This document shows positions 34,372-43,107 of a stretch of 46,245 nucleotides of DNA, in pieces. Source of the stretch: an uncultured euryarchaeote (GTDB taxonomy: Archaea; Thermoplasmatota; Poseidoniia; Poseidoniales; Poseidoniaceae). A model generated the notes under the pieces. The model saw nothing but the letters and a program-made list of their open reading frames with translations, ran no database searches and was not told the origin of the DNA. Each line of letters starts with the position of its first letter. Within the stretch, counting starts at the first letter, position 1. Where the stretch lies: positions 1 through 46,245 of the forward strand of contig CALDPP010000035.1 of assembly GCA_937911345.1 (NCBI GenBank), in the 5' to 3' direction. The position numbers and the translations under genes were made by a program.

Positions 34372-36941
34372 GAGTAACTACCTAGATAGATGTAAACTTC
34401 TCCATCCTCATAATCTATGTACATTGTTGATAACAAGTTATCTGGTGGCGCAAAGTTAAATCTATTCTCTCCTGGCATGATTTCGGTTACTGATTCGATT
34501 ACCGACCACTCCTCTGAGTCTTCTCCTGAAGTTGTTTGGACAATGTTAACTCGAGTGGTAGAATTTACGGGATTATGGATTACAAATTCTGACATGTTAC
34601 TTCCAGATAATTCTCCGTTTGCAGCAGATGCCCAAAGCGAAGTCCACATTCGGTAAAACATATTATTCCTTTCAAAAATCAGTTCAGGGCCATAATCTAT
34701 AGAGATTATACTGTCTGGAGCTGGATACAATTGTTGTGAACATATCGAAATTTCATCCTCATCATTTAGCACAATTAACAATGAATCATTTTCTTGAATC
34801 GCAGGAATCATTGAACTAGGGCGATAGTTCGTATTCCATATCCATTGTTGTGACTGATTGCTTGGTTTTGTGGGTGTGCTCGCCATTGGGTTGAGTTTGC
34901 AAGTTTGTTCAGAAACAGATAGGATATCTCCGGATTCTAATTCTGAACCCCAACCTCTAACATCAGTAGAATCCACTAACGTGCCGTTTTCTGGAGAGAT
35001 AAACCTCATCGGAAGTACAGGATTTTGTGGCGAGAAAGTATGATCTCCAACTTTGATCACAGTAAGGACATAAGACCTTAGTAAAATTACTGGGTCTTGA
35101 CCCTTAATACAGATCTCACCAATATCTTCGGTAATTTCTGCCTCCAAACCTTGATGACCTTCAATCCAATACATCCTAGTTTCAAAGGTAAAATCAGATG
35201 CTGAATTAGGGAATGAGACATTATACGGCTGCTCATTATCTGAAAATACCTCTAAACACCTCATCACATCATCTGAGTCATAATTCATATACCAACTAGA
35301 ATTAACATAATGAGGTATTTCAGGTGTAAGTTTTATTGTTGAAATTATTGGCTGATCATCGACATATGTAACCAAATATACTTCTTCTGAGGTAGGACTA
35401 TATTGATTATAATTCCAACTTACATTCAAAGAAACCGTCGAAACCATACCAGGAAGAATATTATCGCCACAGCCTGTTAATGTAGATGAATTGCGTTCAT
35501 CATCGCTACATAACCAATCAAAATTCCAGTTTTGAGAGACTACACCGTCAGAAGTTGCCAAATCAATTTGCCAATACTGTGTGATTGATGCTATGTTTAC
35601 TATGTCAATTTCTAATGTGCCATTCCATGAACCATTGGTTTCTAATATCGAGATAGAATCATTAAATTCGTATGAGATTTCTTGGTTCCAATCATCATCC
35701 ATTGAGTAAGGAGTCTGCCCCGGAAGTCCCAATAGGAAAATTACGAATAGCAAAATCCCCATCCGTTTAACACTGTCATTGTCGACTTCCTTTGGCTCAT
35801 CTAAAATCAGTGGCACCCTTCTATCAGCACCTAGTAGTAACAATAACGGGAAAATTATTCCCAGTATTGGAAGCCAAATATTGAAACTTGCAAAAGAATC
35901 AAACATCCAAGCAAAGGCAAGAATAATTGCAAAAAGAAATAGTTGATTGGTTGAATTTCTAGTTTCTGCCATACTAGTTCTAGCGATTAGCAAACGGCCA
36001 CCTGGGAATGTTGGTATTGGAATTAAAGAAATCCAGCCAAAGAAACACAGCATTGAACCTGCCTTCGATAGAGGATGTGACCAAACAAGTTGGGTCGTAA
36101 CATTATCTGAGAATAATGGACTCAACAAATTAACAATTAACGGCATGTCTGGTACATATTGCATTGATGAAACTGCGACTATCTCAGGAGTTAAGTGCAA
36201 ACCAACCAACCACAGTATAACTCCTAAACCAACCATTGTAGTTGGCACTATCAGAGCGCTCCAGCCCAACATTTCACGGTCTTTCCACGGCCTTGCATCC
36301 ATTCTTGGCAAGGATGGAATTATCAAAATCCCAAACGGCCAAATTAGTAATGACTTCGGCATCAAACCAATACTAAATAGCGAGATTGAAGGATCGGGTA
36401 TTGGCGTTAGATGACCAACTCGCAATCCATGCCTTTCTCCATGAGCTTTCTGGAGGAATGATGCCAACAAAATAGCAGAAAAAATAGGTAGAGTGTAGCC
36501 AATAAATGCGTCGAGAAATAATGATTCGACAAACCATCCATCATCTGGTCTTGCATCCTCAATCCAAAGCATTCCAGCAATAGTTGCGGTTATCAGCGAA
36601 AATGACCAAAATCCAATAGTTGTTTTTGATGATGGGAATTGTCTTTCAGGACTTGGAATAACTTGGACAAACCAAGGGTCTCCAACTTGTAACTTAGCCA
36701 GCCAACCTAGATTCTCCAAGTGAGAGTTGAGTTTCTCTAATTGCGAATGAACATCAGTTGATTCTTTTTCAGTAATCTTCCAAACAGGCCATTTGGTTCC
36801 GCCCAATTCGCCGGTTACAATGAAATATCTTGCAATTATGTTACCAAGCAGTTCCTTTTGACCCCAAACTTGCTTGTGGGCCTTCAATTGAGATTTATCA
36901 TCGCCATTATTTGTAGTCGATTCGTTGTCATCGCTACTCAC
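34368..36941 (-). CDS. site-2 protease (M50)-like membrane protein lacking catalytic residues, with large exported domain
   Basis: 857 residues. The N-terminal soluble part (about 25-97) resembles the domain before the membrane core of archaeal and EGY-type site-2 proteases. The membrane core (about 110-400) follows the M50 order, with ERHGLR at 169-174, LTPIPDPS at 178-185, and PRMDARPWKDREMLGWSALI at 212-231, where active members have RRHGV, FIPxPP and RMxxPIPxRxALFDIG. The HExxH that should precede ERHG is replaced by ASFLQ (about 160-164), and the NPxPLDGG motif reads SLIPIPTFPGGRLL at 305-318 without its Asp. About 440 C-terminal residues form an exported beta-rich region with many Asn-x-Ser/Thr sites. 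GTG 36941 has GAGGTGGTC before it. Confidence 0.6.
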   Translation of the reverse strand: MSSDDNESTTNNGDDKSQLKAHKQVWGQKELLGNIIARYFIVTGELGGTKWPVWKITEKESTDVHSQLEKLNSHLENLGWLAKLQVGDPWFVQVIPSPERQFPSSKTTIGFWSFSLITATIAGMLWIEDARPDDGWFVESLFLDAFIGYTLPIFSAILLASFLQKAHGERHGLRVGHLTPIPDPSISLFSIGLMPKSLLIWPFGILIIPSLPRMDARPWKDREMLGWSALIVPTTMVGLGVILWLVGLHLTPEIVAVSSMQYVPDMPLIVNLLSPLFSDNVTTQLVWSHPLSKAGSMLCFFGWISLIPIPTFPGGRLLIARTSMAETRNSTNQLFLFAIILAFAWMFDSFASFNIWLPILGIIFPLLLLLGADRRVPLILDEPKEVDNDSVKRMGILLFVIFLLGLPGQTPYSMDDDWNQEISYEFNDSISILETNGSWNGTLEIDIVNIASITQYWQIDLATSDGVVSQNWNFDWLCSDDERNSSTLTGCGDNILPGMVSTVSLNVSWNYNQYSPTSEEVYLVTYVDDQPIISTIKLTPEIPHYVNSSWYMNYDSDDVMRCLEVFSDNEQPYNVSFPNSASDFTFETRMYWIEGHQGLEAEITEDIGEICIKGQDPVILLRSYVLTVIKVGDHTFSPQNPVLPMRFISPENGTLVDSTDVRGWGSELESGDILSVSEQTCKLNPMASTPTKPSNQSQQWIWNTNYRPSSMIPAIQENDSLLIVLNDEDEISICSQQLYPAPDSIISIDYGPELIFERNNMFYRMWTSLWASAANGELSGSNMSEFVIHNPVNSTTRVNIVQTTSGEDSEEWSVIESVTEIMPGENRFNFAPPDNLLSTMYIDYEDGEVYIYLGSYS

Positions 36942-37006
36942 TGGACCACCTCACAGTTTGTGGGTGTAGTTCTTTCCTACTTTAATCATCGTTGAGAAAA
37001 TAAAAC

Positions 37007-37624
37007 TTATTTGTTCTTGAAACGCTTCAGTCTAAATGTTTCTTCACGTTCCATTTCTTCTAATCTAAGTTGAATAAACACTTTAGCTTCTTCTAACTCT
37101 GGAATTACTTTGAATTCAAGAGCGTTCACCCTACGTTTGGTCGCTTCTATTTCTTCAAGCAAACGCTTTAGTGTTGCTTCCATCTCTGATGCTGTGACTA
37201 TTTTCTCAATTAACTCACTAAATGATTCACTTGCTTCATCAATATATGGTGATGAACCAATATATCCTACACCGCGTTCTTGGAAAGTTGATTTTAGATT
37301 GGTTCCACTGACACTAGGAACAACTACACCCATGATGTTTCGTCTCTCAACTTCTACCTCGGGGTGAGCACTGTTAGCGATTGCTGCAGCTCTTACCTTC
37401 AAACCTCCATCAATTGCATTTGCCAAATCAATCCTTTGCTTGGCTAGTCGATAAGCGTCGGTAAGTTCTCGCTTTGCTTCAATCATTTTAGATAACAATT
37501 GTCTGAATTCATGAAACAATCCATCCCTTTTCATCTTCAAAAGTTTGTAACCATTCTTGGTTTGTTTTATTCTTGCTTTCAGCTTAATCAATTCACTGCG
37601 GGTTGGTTTGATGTCCAATGCCAT
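37007..37624 (-). CDS. atpD: A-type ATP synthase subunit D
   Basis: 205 residues from ATG 37624, preceded by GGAGAG; upstream in-frame starts lie within atpB. Central-stalk coiled-coil subunit. It opens with IKPTRSELIKLKARIKQTKN, the family signature, followed by KMKRDGLFHEFRQLL and a closing helix with RRVNALEFKVIPELE. It is the last ATPase gene, 16 bases after atpB. Confidence 0.94.
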   Translation of the reverse strand: MALDIKPTRSELIKLKARIKQTKNGYKLLKMKRDGLFHEFRQLLSKMIEAKRELTDAYRLAKQRIDLANAIDGGLKVRAAAIANSAHPEVEVERRNIMGVVVPSVSGTNLKSTFQERGVGYIGSSPYIDEASESFSELIEKIVTASEMEATLKRLLEEIEATKRRVNALEFKVIPELEEAKVFIQLRLEEMEREETFRLKRFKNK

Positions 37625-37640
37625 GAATATCTCTCCTGAT

Positions 37641-39020
37641 TCACTCTTTATTTTCTGGGTGATACTTTTCAATCCACTTTTGATCCAATCTTACTAGATA
37701 CTTGGTGTCAATTGATGCCATCAAGGTCCAGCACAGGTCTAGTGTTTCATCGATTGAACGGTCTTCATCTCTTGTCTGACGCAGGAACTTGTCTTCGAAT
37801 ACTCCGGAGAAGTCTAAGAGTTGCTTGTCACGCTCATTTAATGCATCTTCACCAACAATAGCCACAAGACCTCTCAATTCTCTACCTTGAGCATATGCAG
37901 CATACATTTGGTCTGATACAGATTTGTGGTCTTCTCTGGTGGTCTTTTCTCCGATACATGAACCCATAAGCCGTGATAGTGAAGGCAATACGTTAATCGG
38001 CGGATAGATACCCTGTTGATGTAGTTCTCTCGAAATAACAATTTGTCCTTCAGTAATATATCCTGACAAATCTGGGATTGGGTGAGTAATGTCGTCACCA
38101 GGCATGGTCAAAATCGGGAATTGAGTAATCGAACCCTTCTTGCCCTTAACAATTCCAGCACGTTCATACAACATAGCCAAATCAGTATACATGTAACCAG
38201 GGTAACCTCTTCTTCCGGGTACTTCTTCTCTAGCTGCTCCAATTTGCCTTAGAGCATCACAGTAGTTTGTCATATCAGTGTAGATAACTAGAACGTGGTA
38301 ATCTTTCTCGAAAGCAAGGTATTCAGCAGCGGTAAGTGCTAGCCTCGGAGTGATGATTCTCTCAACCGCTGGGTCATCCGCTAAATTAACGAACAATACC
38401 GCGTTTTCCAAAGCACCGGTTCTCTCAAGATCACTTCTAAAGAAATTATATTCTTCTGCGGTGATTCCCATTGCACAGAATACCACGATAAATTCTTCAT
38501 CGGAATCTTTCAATTTTGCTTGTCTGGCAATCTGCAGAGCAATATCATTGTGCGGCAAACCAGATGCAGAGAAAATTGGCAACTTCTGACCTCGTACTAG
38601 AGTCGTACAACAATCAATAGCTGAAATTCCTGTTTGAATGAAATCGTGTGGGCTTTGTCGGCTGTATGGGTTAATAGCAGCACCAATGATGTCGGCATTT
38701 TCTTCAGCTACAATACTCGGGCCGCCGTCTCTTGGTCGTCCAGCACCGTCAAGAATTCTACCAACAAGTTCAGTGCTGACTGGTAGTTTGAAAACATCCC
38801 CCATGAAGGTAACTCCAGATTCTCGATTGATTTTTGCAGTCCCTTCGAAAACCTGAACGATAACTAGTTCATCTGAGGTATCAAGAACTTGTCCATTCTT
38901 GATTGAACCATCTGCAAGCCTAATGGTTACTATTTCACCAAAGGCTACTGGTTCGGTTTTATTCAAAAAGACCAGAGGTCCTTTAACATCGGTAATTGTT
39001 CTGTATTCTTTTCCACTCAT
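37641..39020 (-). CDS. atpB: A-type ATP synthase subunit B
   Basis: 459 residues, non-catalytic nucleotide-binding subunit of the A1 head. Signatures: [40 protein letters not shown] (degenerate P-loop, as usual for B), [34 protein letters not shown], and [20 protein letters not shown]. Length and motifs are standard. It lies 11 bases after atpA. Confidence 0.97.
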   Translation of the reverse strand: MSGKEYRTITDVKGPLVFLNKTEPVAFGEIVTIRLADGSIKNGQVLDTSDELVIVQVFEGTAKINRESGVTFMGDVFKLPVSTELVGRILDGAGRPRDGGPSIVAEENADIIGAAINPYSRQSPHDFIQTGISAIDCCTTLVRGQKLPIFSASGLPHNDIALQIARQAKLKDSDEEFIVVFCAMGITAEEYNFFRSDLERTGALENAVLFVNLADDPAVERIITPRLALTAAEYLAFEKDYHVLVIYTDMTNYCDALRQIGAAREEVPGRRGYPGYMYTDLAMLYERAGIVKGKKGSITQFPILTMPGDDITHPIPDLSGYITEGQIVISRELHQQGIYPPINVLPSLSRLMGSCIGEKTTREDHKSVSDQMYAAYAQGRELRGLVAIVGEDALNERDKQLLDFSGVFEDKFLRQTRDEDRSIDETLDLCWTLMASIDTKYLVRLDQKWIEKYHPENKE

Positions 39021-39031
39021 GATAATCCCTC

Positions 39032-40771
39032 CTAGTTACCCTCCACGGTACTTGCGACTTCATCGGTCATTTTCTTGACCATTTCATCAATTTCATCGAT
39101 GTAACCTTTCTCGAATCGACCTCTCATCAAGTCTGTTCTTGACTGTACATTGACAACGTCATTTAATTGGGCGCCTGAAGCCATAGCAGACTTGGCAGAA
39201 TCTTGGAATGCTAAGATTGCTTTTGCCATCTTGTACTGTAGATTGATGTCACAGTATGCATCAACTTCATGGAAACCATTCTGTTGTAGGAAGAACTCTC
39301 TAATCATTCTAGCAACCTCAAGGGTTAGTTGTTGGTCTACTGGTAATGCATCTGAACCTACTAATTGGACAATCTCCTGAAGTTCAGCTTCTATTTGGAG
39401 CAAACCACTAACTTGTGTTCTAATCTCTGGGAAGTCTTGTGCTATATTGTCTCTGAACCACTGATCCAAACTTTGTGGGTACAGTGAATAAGAATTCAAC
39501 CAATTAATAGCAGGGAAGTGTCTTTGTCTTGCTAAACCTGCATCAAGACCCCAGAATACCTTAACAATTCTAAGAGTTCCTTGGGAAACTGGCTCTGATA
39601 TATCTCCACCAGGAGGCGATACTGCCCCAATTACGGTAACTGAACCGTCGTCACCGTTTAGAGTTTCAACACGACCAGCACGTTCGTAGAATTCTGCAAT
39701 TCTTGATGAAAGGTATGCCGGGTAACCTTCTTCTCCTGGCATTTCTTCAAGTCTAGAGGATATCTCACGCATTGCTTCAGCCCACCTTGAGGTGGAATCT
39801 GCCATAAGTGCAACATCGTAGCCCATATCTCTGAAGTACTCAGCTATGGTGATTCCAGTATATACAGACGCTTCACGTGCAGCAACCGGCATATTCGATG
39901 TGTTAGCAATCATCACAGTTCTGTTCATCAACGGTTTTCCTGTGTTTGGATCAATCAAATGCGGGAACTCGTCAAGTACCTCAGTCATCTCATTACCTCG
40001 CTCGCCACATCCAATGTAGACTACGAGTTGAGCGTCTGAGTATTTTGCCAGTGATTGTTGAGTAACTGTCTTTCCAGAACCGAATGGCCCCGGAATACCT
40101 GCAGCTCCACCCTTTGCAAGTGGGAATAAGAAATCGAGAATTCTCATACCAGTCACTAGCGGAGTGTCTGGAGCATACTTTTGTCTAAATGGTCTTGGAG
40201 ACCTAACAGGCCACTTCTGCATCATCTGTAGTTCTGTACCGTCGTCAAGTGTACAAACGGTTTCTGTAACATTGAAATCACCAGATTTTATACTCTTTAC
40301 TTTGCCACTTTTACCCGGAGGAACCATGATTTTGTGAACAATAGTTTCAGTTTCTTGGACATGGCCAATGACTTGGCCGCTGGCTAATTCATCGCCCTTG
40401 GCGACCTTTGCCTCAAATGTCCACTTCTTTTCGAGGTCAAAAGCATCAGCATCAACACCTCTTGTGATGAAGACACCCATTACTTCCTCAAGGGTAGCAA
40501 GCGGTCTTTGAATTCCATCATAAATTTGAGTCAATAGACCTGGACCCAACGATACAGAAAGCGTTTCTTCTGTATTCAGAACTGGTTCACCCGGTCTAAT
40601 ACCTGACGTATCTTCGTATACCTGTATAACCGCTTTATCTCCGTGAAGTTCGATAACTTCACCCATCAGACCTTCATTACCAACTCTGACAACGTCATAC
40701 ATAGCTGCATTCATACCAGTAGCGGTTACAACCGGACCGGATATTCGATATATTACTCCTTCATTACTCAT
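39032..40771 (-). CDS. atpA: A-type ATP synthase catalytic subunit A
   Basis: 579 residues. Walker A GPFGSGKT is at 228-235, with catalytic Glu in [11 protein letters not shown] and the [20 protein letters not shown] and [13 protein letters not shown] segments. The long non-homologous insertion (about residues 110-190) that separates A from B is present. No intein interrupts the P-loop, although this is a common intein site in archaea. It starts at ATG 40771, 22 bases after atpF, with AAGGAGG-type ribosome site (AAAGGAGGAAAAA) before it. Confidence 0.97.
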   Translation of the reverse strand: MSNEGVIYRISGPVVTATGMNAAMYDVVRVGNEGLMGEVIELHGDKAVIQVYEDTSGIRPGEPVLNTEETLSVSLGPGLLTQIYDGIQRPLATLEEVMGVFITRGVDADAFDLEKKWTFEAKVAKGDELASGQVIGHVQETETIVHKIMVPPGKSGKVKSIKSGDFNVTETVCTLDDGTELQMMQKWPVRSPRPFRQKYAPDTPLVTGMRILDFLFPLAKGGAAGIPGPFGSGKTVTQQSLAKYSDAQLVVYIGCGERGNEMTEVLDEFPHLIDPNTGKPLMNRTVMIANTSNMPVAAREASVYTGITIAEYFRDMGYDVALMADSTSRWAEAMREISSRLEEMPGEEGYPAYLSSRIAEFYERAGRVETLNGDDGSVTVIGAVSPPGGDISEPVSQGTLRIVKVFWGLDAGLARQRHFPAINWLNSYSLYPQSLDQWFRDNIAQDFPEIRTQVSGLLQIEAELQEIVQLVGSDALPVDQQLTLEVARMIREFFLQQNGFHEVDAYCDINLQYKMAKAILAFQDSAKSAMASGAQLNDVVNVQSRTDLMRGRFEKGYIDEIDEMVKKMTDEVASTVEGN

Positions 40772-40793
40772 TATTTTTCCTCCTTTTTGGAAA

Positions 40794-41093
40794 TCATTTC
40801 CATAAGTCGACTCCTATTGCCTTACGAATTGTGTCACGTAAGGTTGTATCCTCTTCGGTCCCAATTCCAAGGACCGTTGGGGTTACTGATGCAGAAAGCT
40901 GATCTCTCAGTCTTTCTGGCAAGGTTGACATTATCGAGGAATCGATAACGATAATTCCAACCTCTTTTGAATTTAGTAGTGATTTTAATTGCGATGACAT
41001 TTCATCATCCGTCTCTGGATTGAAGATGTTTGAGATTCCAGCCAATTGGAATCCAAGCGTGAATTCTTGAGAACCTACTACCGCCAACTCCAT
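40794..41093 (-). CDS. atpF: A-type ATP synthase subunit F
   Basis: 99 residues, small stalk subunit with a Rossmann-like fold. [20 protein letters not shown] and [20 protein letters not shown] followed by PTVLGIG match family members. It is placed between C and A, as in other archaeal ATPase operons. Confidence 0.93.
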   Translation of the reverse strand: MELAVVGSQEFTLGFQLAGISNIFNPETDDEMSSQLKSLLNSKEVGIIVIDSSIMSTLPERLRDQLSASVTPTVLGIGTEEDTTLRDTIRKAIGVDLWK

Positions 41094-41102
41094 GTTATCA
41101 CC

Positions 41103-42137
41103 TTACAAAATGTGCGCCTCTAGCACTTCAGGAGGCAATCCGGCAAATCTTCCCCTAACGATTATTCTCAAGTCTGCAACTTCTTGTACCTTCATTGCAA
41201 CGTAATATACGATTGGTAGCGCAGAAATAGGATGGAGATAACTCATTTTCTTCATGAATTTATATTCCCTTTCTTTGAACCATGTAACTACTGAATCAAG
41301 GCTTCTGGATTTAGTAACTTCTTCTAGTAAAGTCTCAAAATGTGGCATGTCGAACTTAGATGATGACCTAAGGATATCCATCAGAGCAGATTTACCACCT
41401 GCTGCGATAGAAGAAAAAGCCCTTGGCGGTAGAATCCTACCACCTGGAATCAACAACTCGGAAATCTCATCAGAGGAGATTCCAATCGAATCTGATTCTA
41501 ATACATTTAACAGATTCCTATGGTCTATTTCCATGCGAACATAATCCCTCAAGTATCGAGTTGCTGGATCATGTGCAGTAAGACGGCCTAAGGCTGATTT
41601 GAAGTAATGCCTGTCCAAGGCATCCTCATAATCTGAAAGTTTCGCATCGTCTGGTAGTGCTTTCAAATCATTACCAAACGGCTTTCTGCGCATTTGAAGC
41701 GCGGCGGACCGAAGGTCATCCGCAGTTTCAATAATCTTTAGCCATGGAGTATTAATTTCATTCAAATCAGGTAAAATTGAATTGGATACCTTCTCTAACG
41801 AAACCTCATTTAGCACTGAACGCAGTACAACTTTAGCATTTTGATATTCAAAACGAGAAGTATATATCTCGACAATGCCCTTGATTTTACCTCCACACAT
41901 TTCGAGAATTTCAGATAGTTCTGCTTCTAGGTTGTGTGTTAAGGCTGCTTCAACTAAATCTGCTCCAGACAACTTGCCTGCATAGAGATTAACTTCGTCA
42001 GCATAACCCATGTTGCTTACTGAGGCAGTTAATTGATCTGTGGATTGGTTAATCAATTGGCGCATTCTCGCCAAATCTGCAAGTTTCTTTCTTCGAGATT
42101 TGGCTCTCGAAACAACATATGCAGTATTACCAACCAT
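41103..42137 (-). CDS. atpC: A-type ATP synthase subunit C
   Basis: 344 residues, all helical. Funnel-shaped subunit that links the central stalk to the c-ring. Three repeated helical units typical of V-type subunit d/C are visible: YVVSRAKSRRKKLADLARMR, then LRDYVRMEIDHRNLLNVLES, then a C-terminal ISALPIVYYVAMKVQEVADL. It lies 9 bases after atpE and 9 before atpF. Confidence 0.93.
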   Translation of the reverse strand: MVGNTAYVVSRAKSRRKKLADLARMRQLINQSTDQLTASVSNMGYADEVNLYAGKLSGADLVEAALTHNLEAELSEILEMCGGKIKGIVEIYTSRFEYQNAKVVLRSVLNEVSLEKVSNSILPDLNEINTPWLKIIETADDLRSAALQMRRKPFGNDLKALPDDAKLSDYEDALDRHYFKSALGRLTAHDPATRYLRDYVRMEIDHRNLLNVLESDSIGISSDEISELLIPGGRILPPRAFSSIAAGGKSALMDILRSSSKFDMPHFETLLEEVTKSRSLDSVVTWFKEREYKFMKKMSYLHPISALPIVYYVAMKVQEVADLRIIVRGRFAGLPPEVLEAHIL

Positions 42138-42146
42138 CTTATCGCC

Positions 42147-42710
42147 TCATTCAAACAATATTTTGTTAACTTCTGATAGGGATTTGCCCCAAGCGTTTTC
42201 TAGCAAAGTGTCAAATCGCATGTCATAAGATACTGAACTGTCTGCTGCTTCTAAAATGAAACCACCAAGTCCATCAACAGATTCGCCTAGCTTGCGTTTC
42301 CCTTTCAGGTCGCCCAGAGCTTTCCTGTCTACTTCCACAGGCCTGATTATGAAATCGGCAGAGGCCAGTTTATTAGCCTTAGAAACCAGAGATTTCAACA
42401 TGCTGGCACGTCCTTTGAAACCAGGGTCTGCTAGTTGTTCCTTGACTGCAGCATGAGTACTATCCATTGCTTCTCTTTTGGCAATCAATATTGCCTTTTG
42501 ATTGGCTTGTCTTGCACTCGCTACAACTTCTCTTGAGATTTGCGAAGCTTCTCGCTCTGCACGGGAACTGGCATCACCAGTTATTGCAGAGGCCTTGCTC
42601 TTTGCCTCATCGATTATCTGCTTTGCTTCAGCTTTGGCTTCATCGATTATTGCTTTAGCATCAGCATCTGCTGAGGCTGCAATATCATTCGCCAACGTTT
42701 CTAGCGTCAT
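42147..42710 (-). CDS. atpE: A-type ATP synthase subunit E
   Basis: 187 residues from ATG 42710, set by GGAGGAATAAAG directly before it. Peripheral-stalk subunit: a long Ala/Lys/Glu-rich coiled coil (AKAIIDEAKAEAKQIIDEA) followed by a globular C-terminal domain with VDGLGGFILEAADSSVSYD, as in subunit E (GGVIV...G.I..DNTLEAR). It pairs with AtpH to form the stalk. Confidence 0.92.
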   Translation of the reverse strand: MTLETLANDIAASADADAKAIIDEAKAEAKQIIDEAKSKASAITGDASSRAEREASQISREVVASARQANQKAILIAKREAMDSTHAAVKEQLADPGFKGRASMLKSLVSKANKLASADFIIRPVEVDRKALGDLKGKRKLGESVDGLGGFILEAADSSVSYDMRFDTLLENAWGKSLSEVNKILFE

Positions 42711-42762
42711 CTTTATTCCTCCATCATCTCCAACAGCCATCTTGGCCGTCAAAGGTCAATGT

Positions 42763-43077
42763 TCACTGTAGGAACAATGGCAATGCGCCTAGAATAACGA
42801 TAGATTCAGGTAGAGCAGTGAAAATTAGTGCGTAACCGAATTTGCTTCCGTCTTCTGCAAGCATTCCAACTGCTGCACTACCGATTGCAGCTTGGGAGTA
42901 GCCAGCACCAATAGCTGCTAATCCTAGCGCAATACCAACACCGAGTGCACCGATGTTGTCGTCGTCTCCTGAATCATCTGCTGCTGCATCTTGTGCGGCA
43001 ACACCTTGTGCTACCAAGGTCAATGCCAGCAAGACGATCAATGTTCTTAGGCTCATTTTTAGGGTATTCTTGTTCAT
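42763..43077 (-). CDS. atpK: A-type ATP synthase proteolipid subunit K (c-ring) with signal peptide
   Basis: 104 residues. An N-terminal hydrophobic segment ending in GVAA (about residues 9-28) looks like a cleavable signal peptide, followed by an acidic spacer AADDSGDDD. The mature part is one helical hairpin: TM1 ALGVGIALGLAAIGAGYSQA, then TM2 ALIFTALPESIVILGALPLF. The ion-binding Glu91 lies in PES, and a Gln62 sits in TM1, a Gln plus Glu-Ser pairing reminiscent of sodium-type c-rings, although the usual Thr/Tyr partners are not evident. GGAGGTAAC is a near-perfect ribosome site 6 bases before ATG 43077, fitting the high copy number needed. Confidence 0.93.
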   Translation of the reverse strand: MNKNTLKMSLRTLIVLLALTLVAQGVAAQDAAADDSGDDDNIGALGVGIALGLAAIGAGYSQAAIGSAAVGMLAEDGSKFGYALIFTALPESIVILGALPLFLQ

Positions 43078-43107
43078 ATTTGTTACCTCCTTATTTTGTC
43101 CAATGGA

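Noticed and set aside
36420-36450. HGERH in the M50-like protein as an active zinc site
   Set aside because: It is H-G-E-R-H, not HExxH, and it aligns with the RRHG segment downstream of the true site, so it should not be read as catalytic.
39032-40771. Intein in atpA
   Set aside because: The P-loop region is continuous and the protein has normal length.
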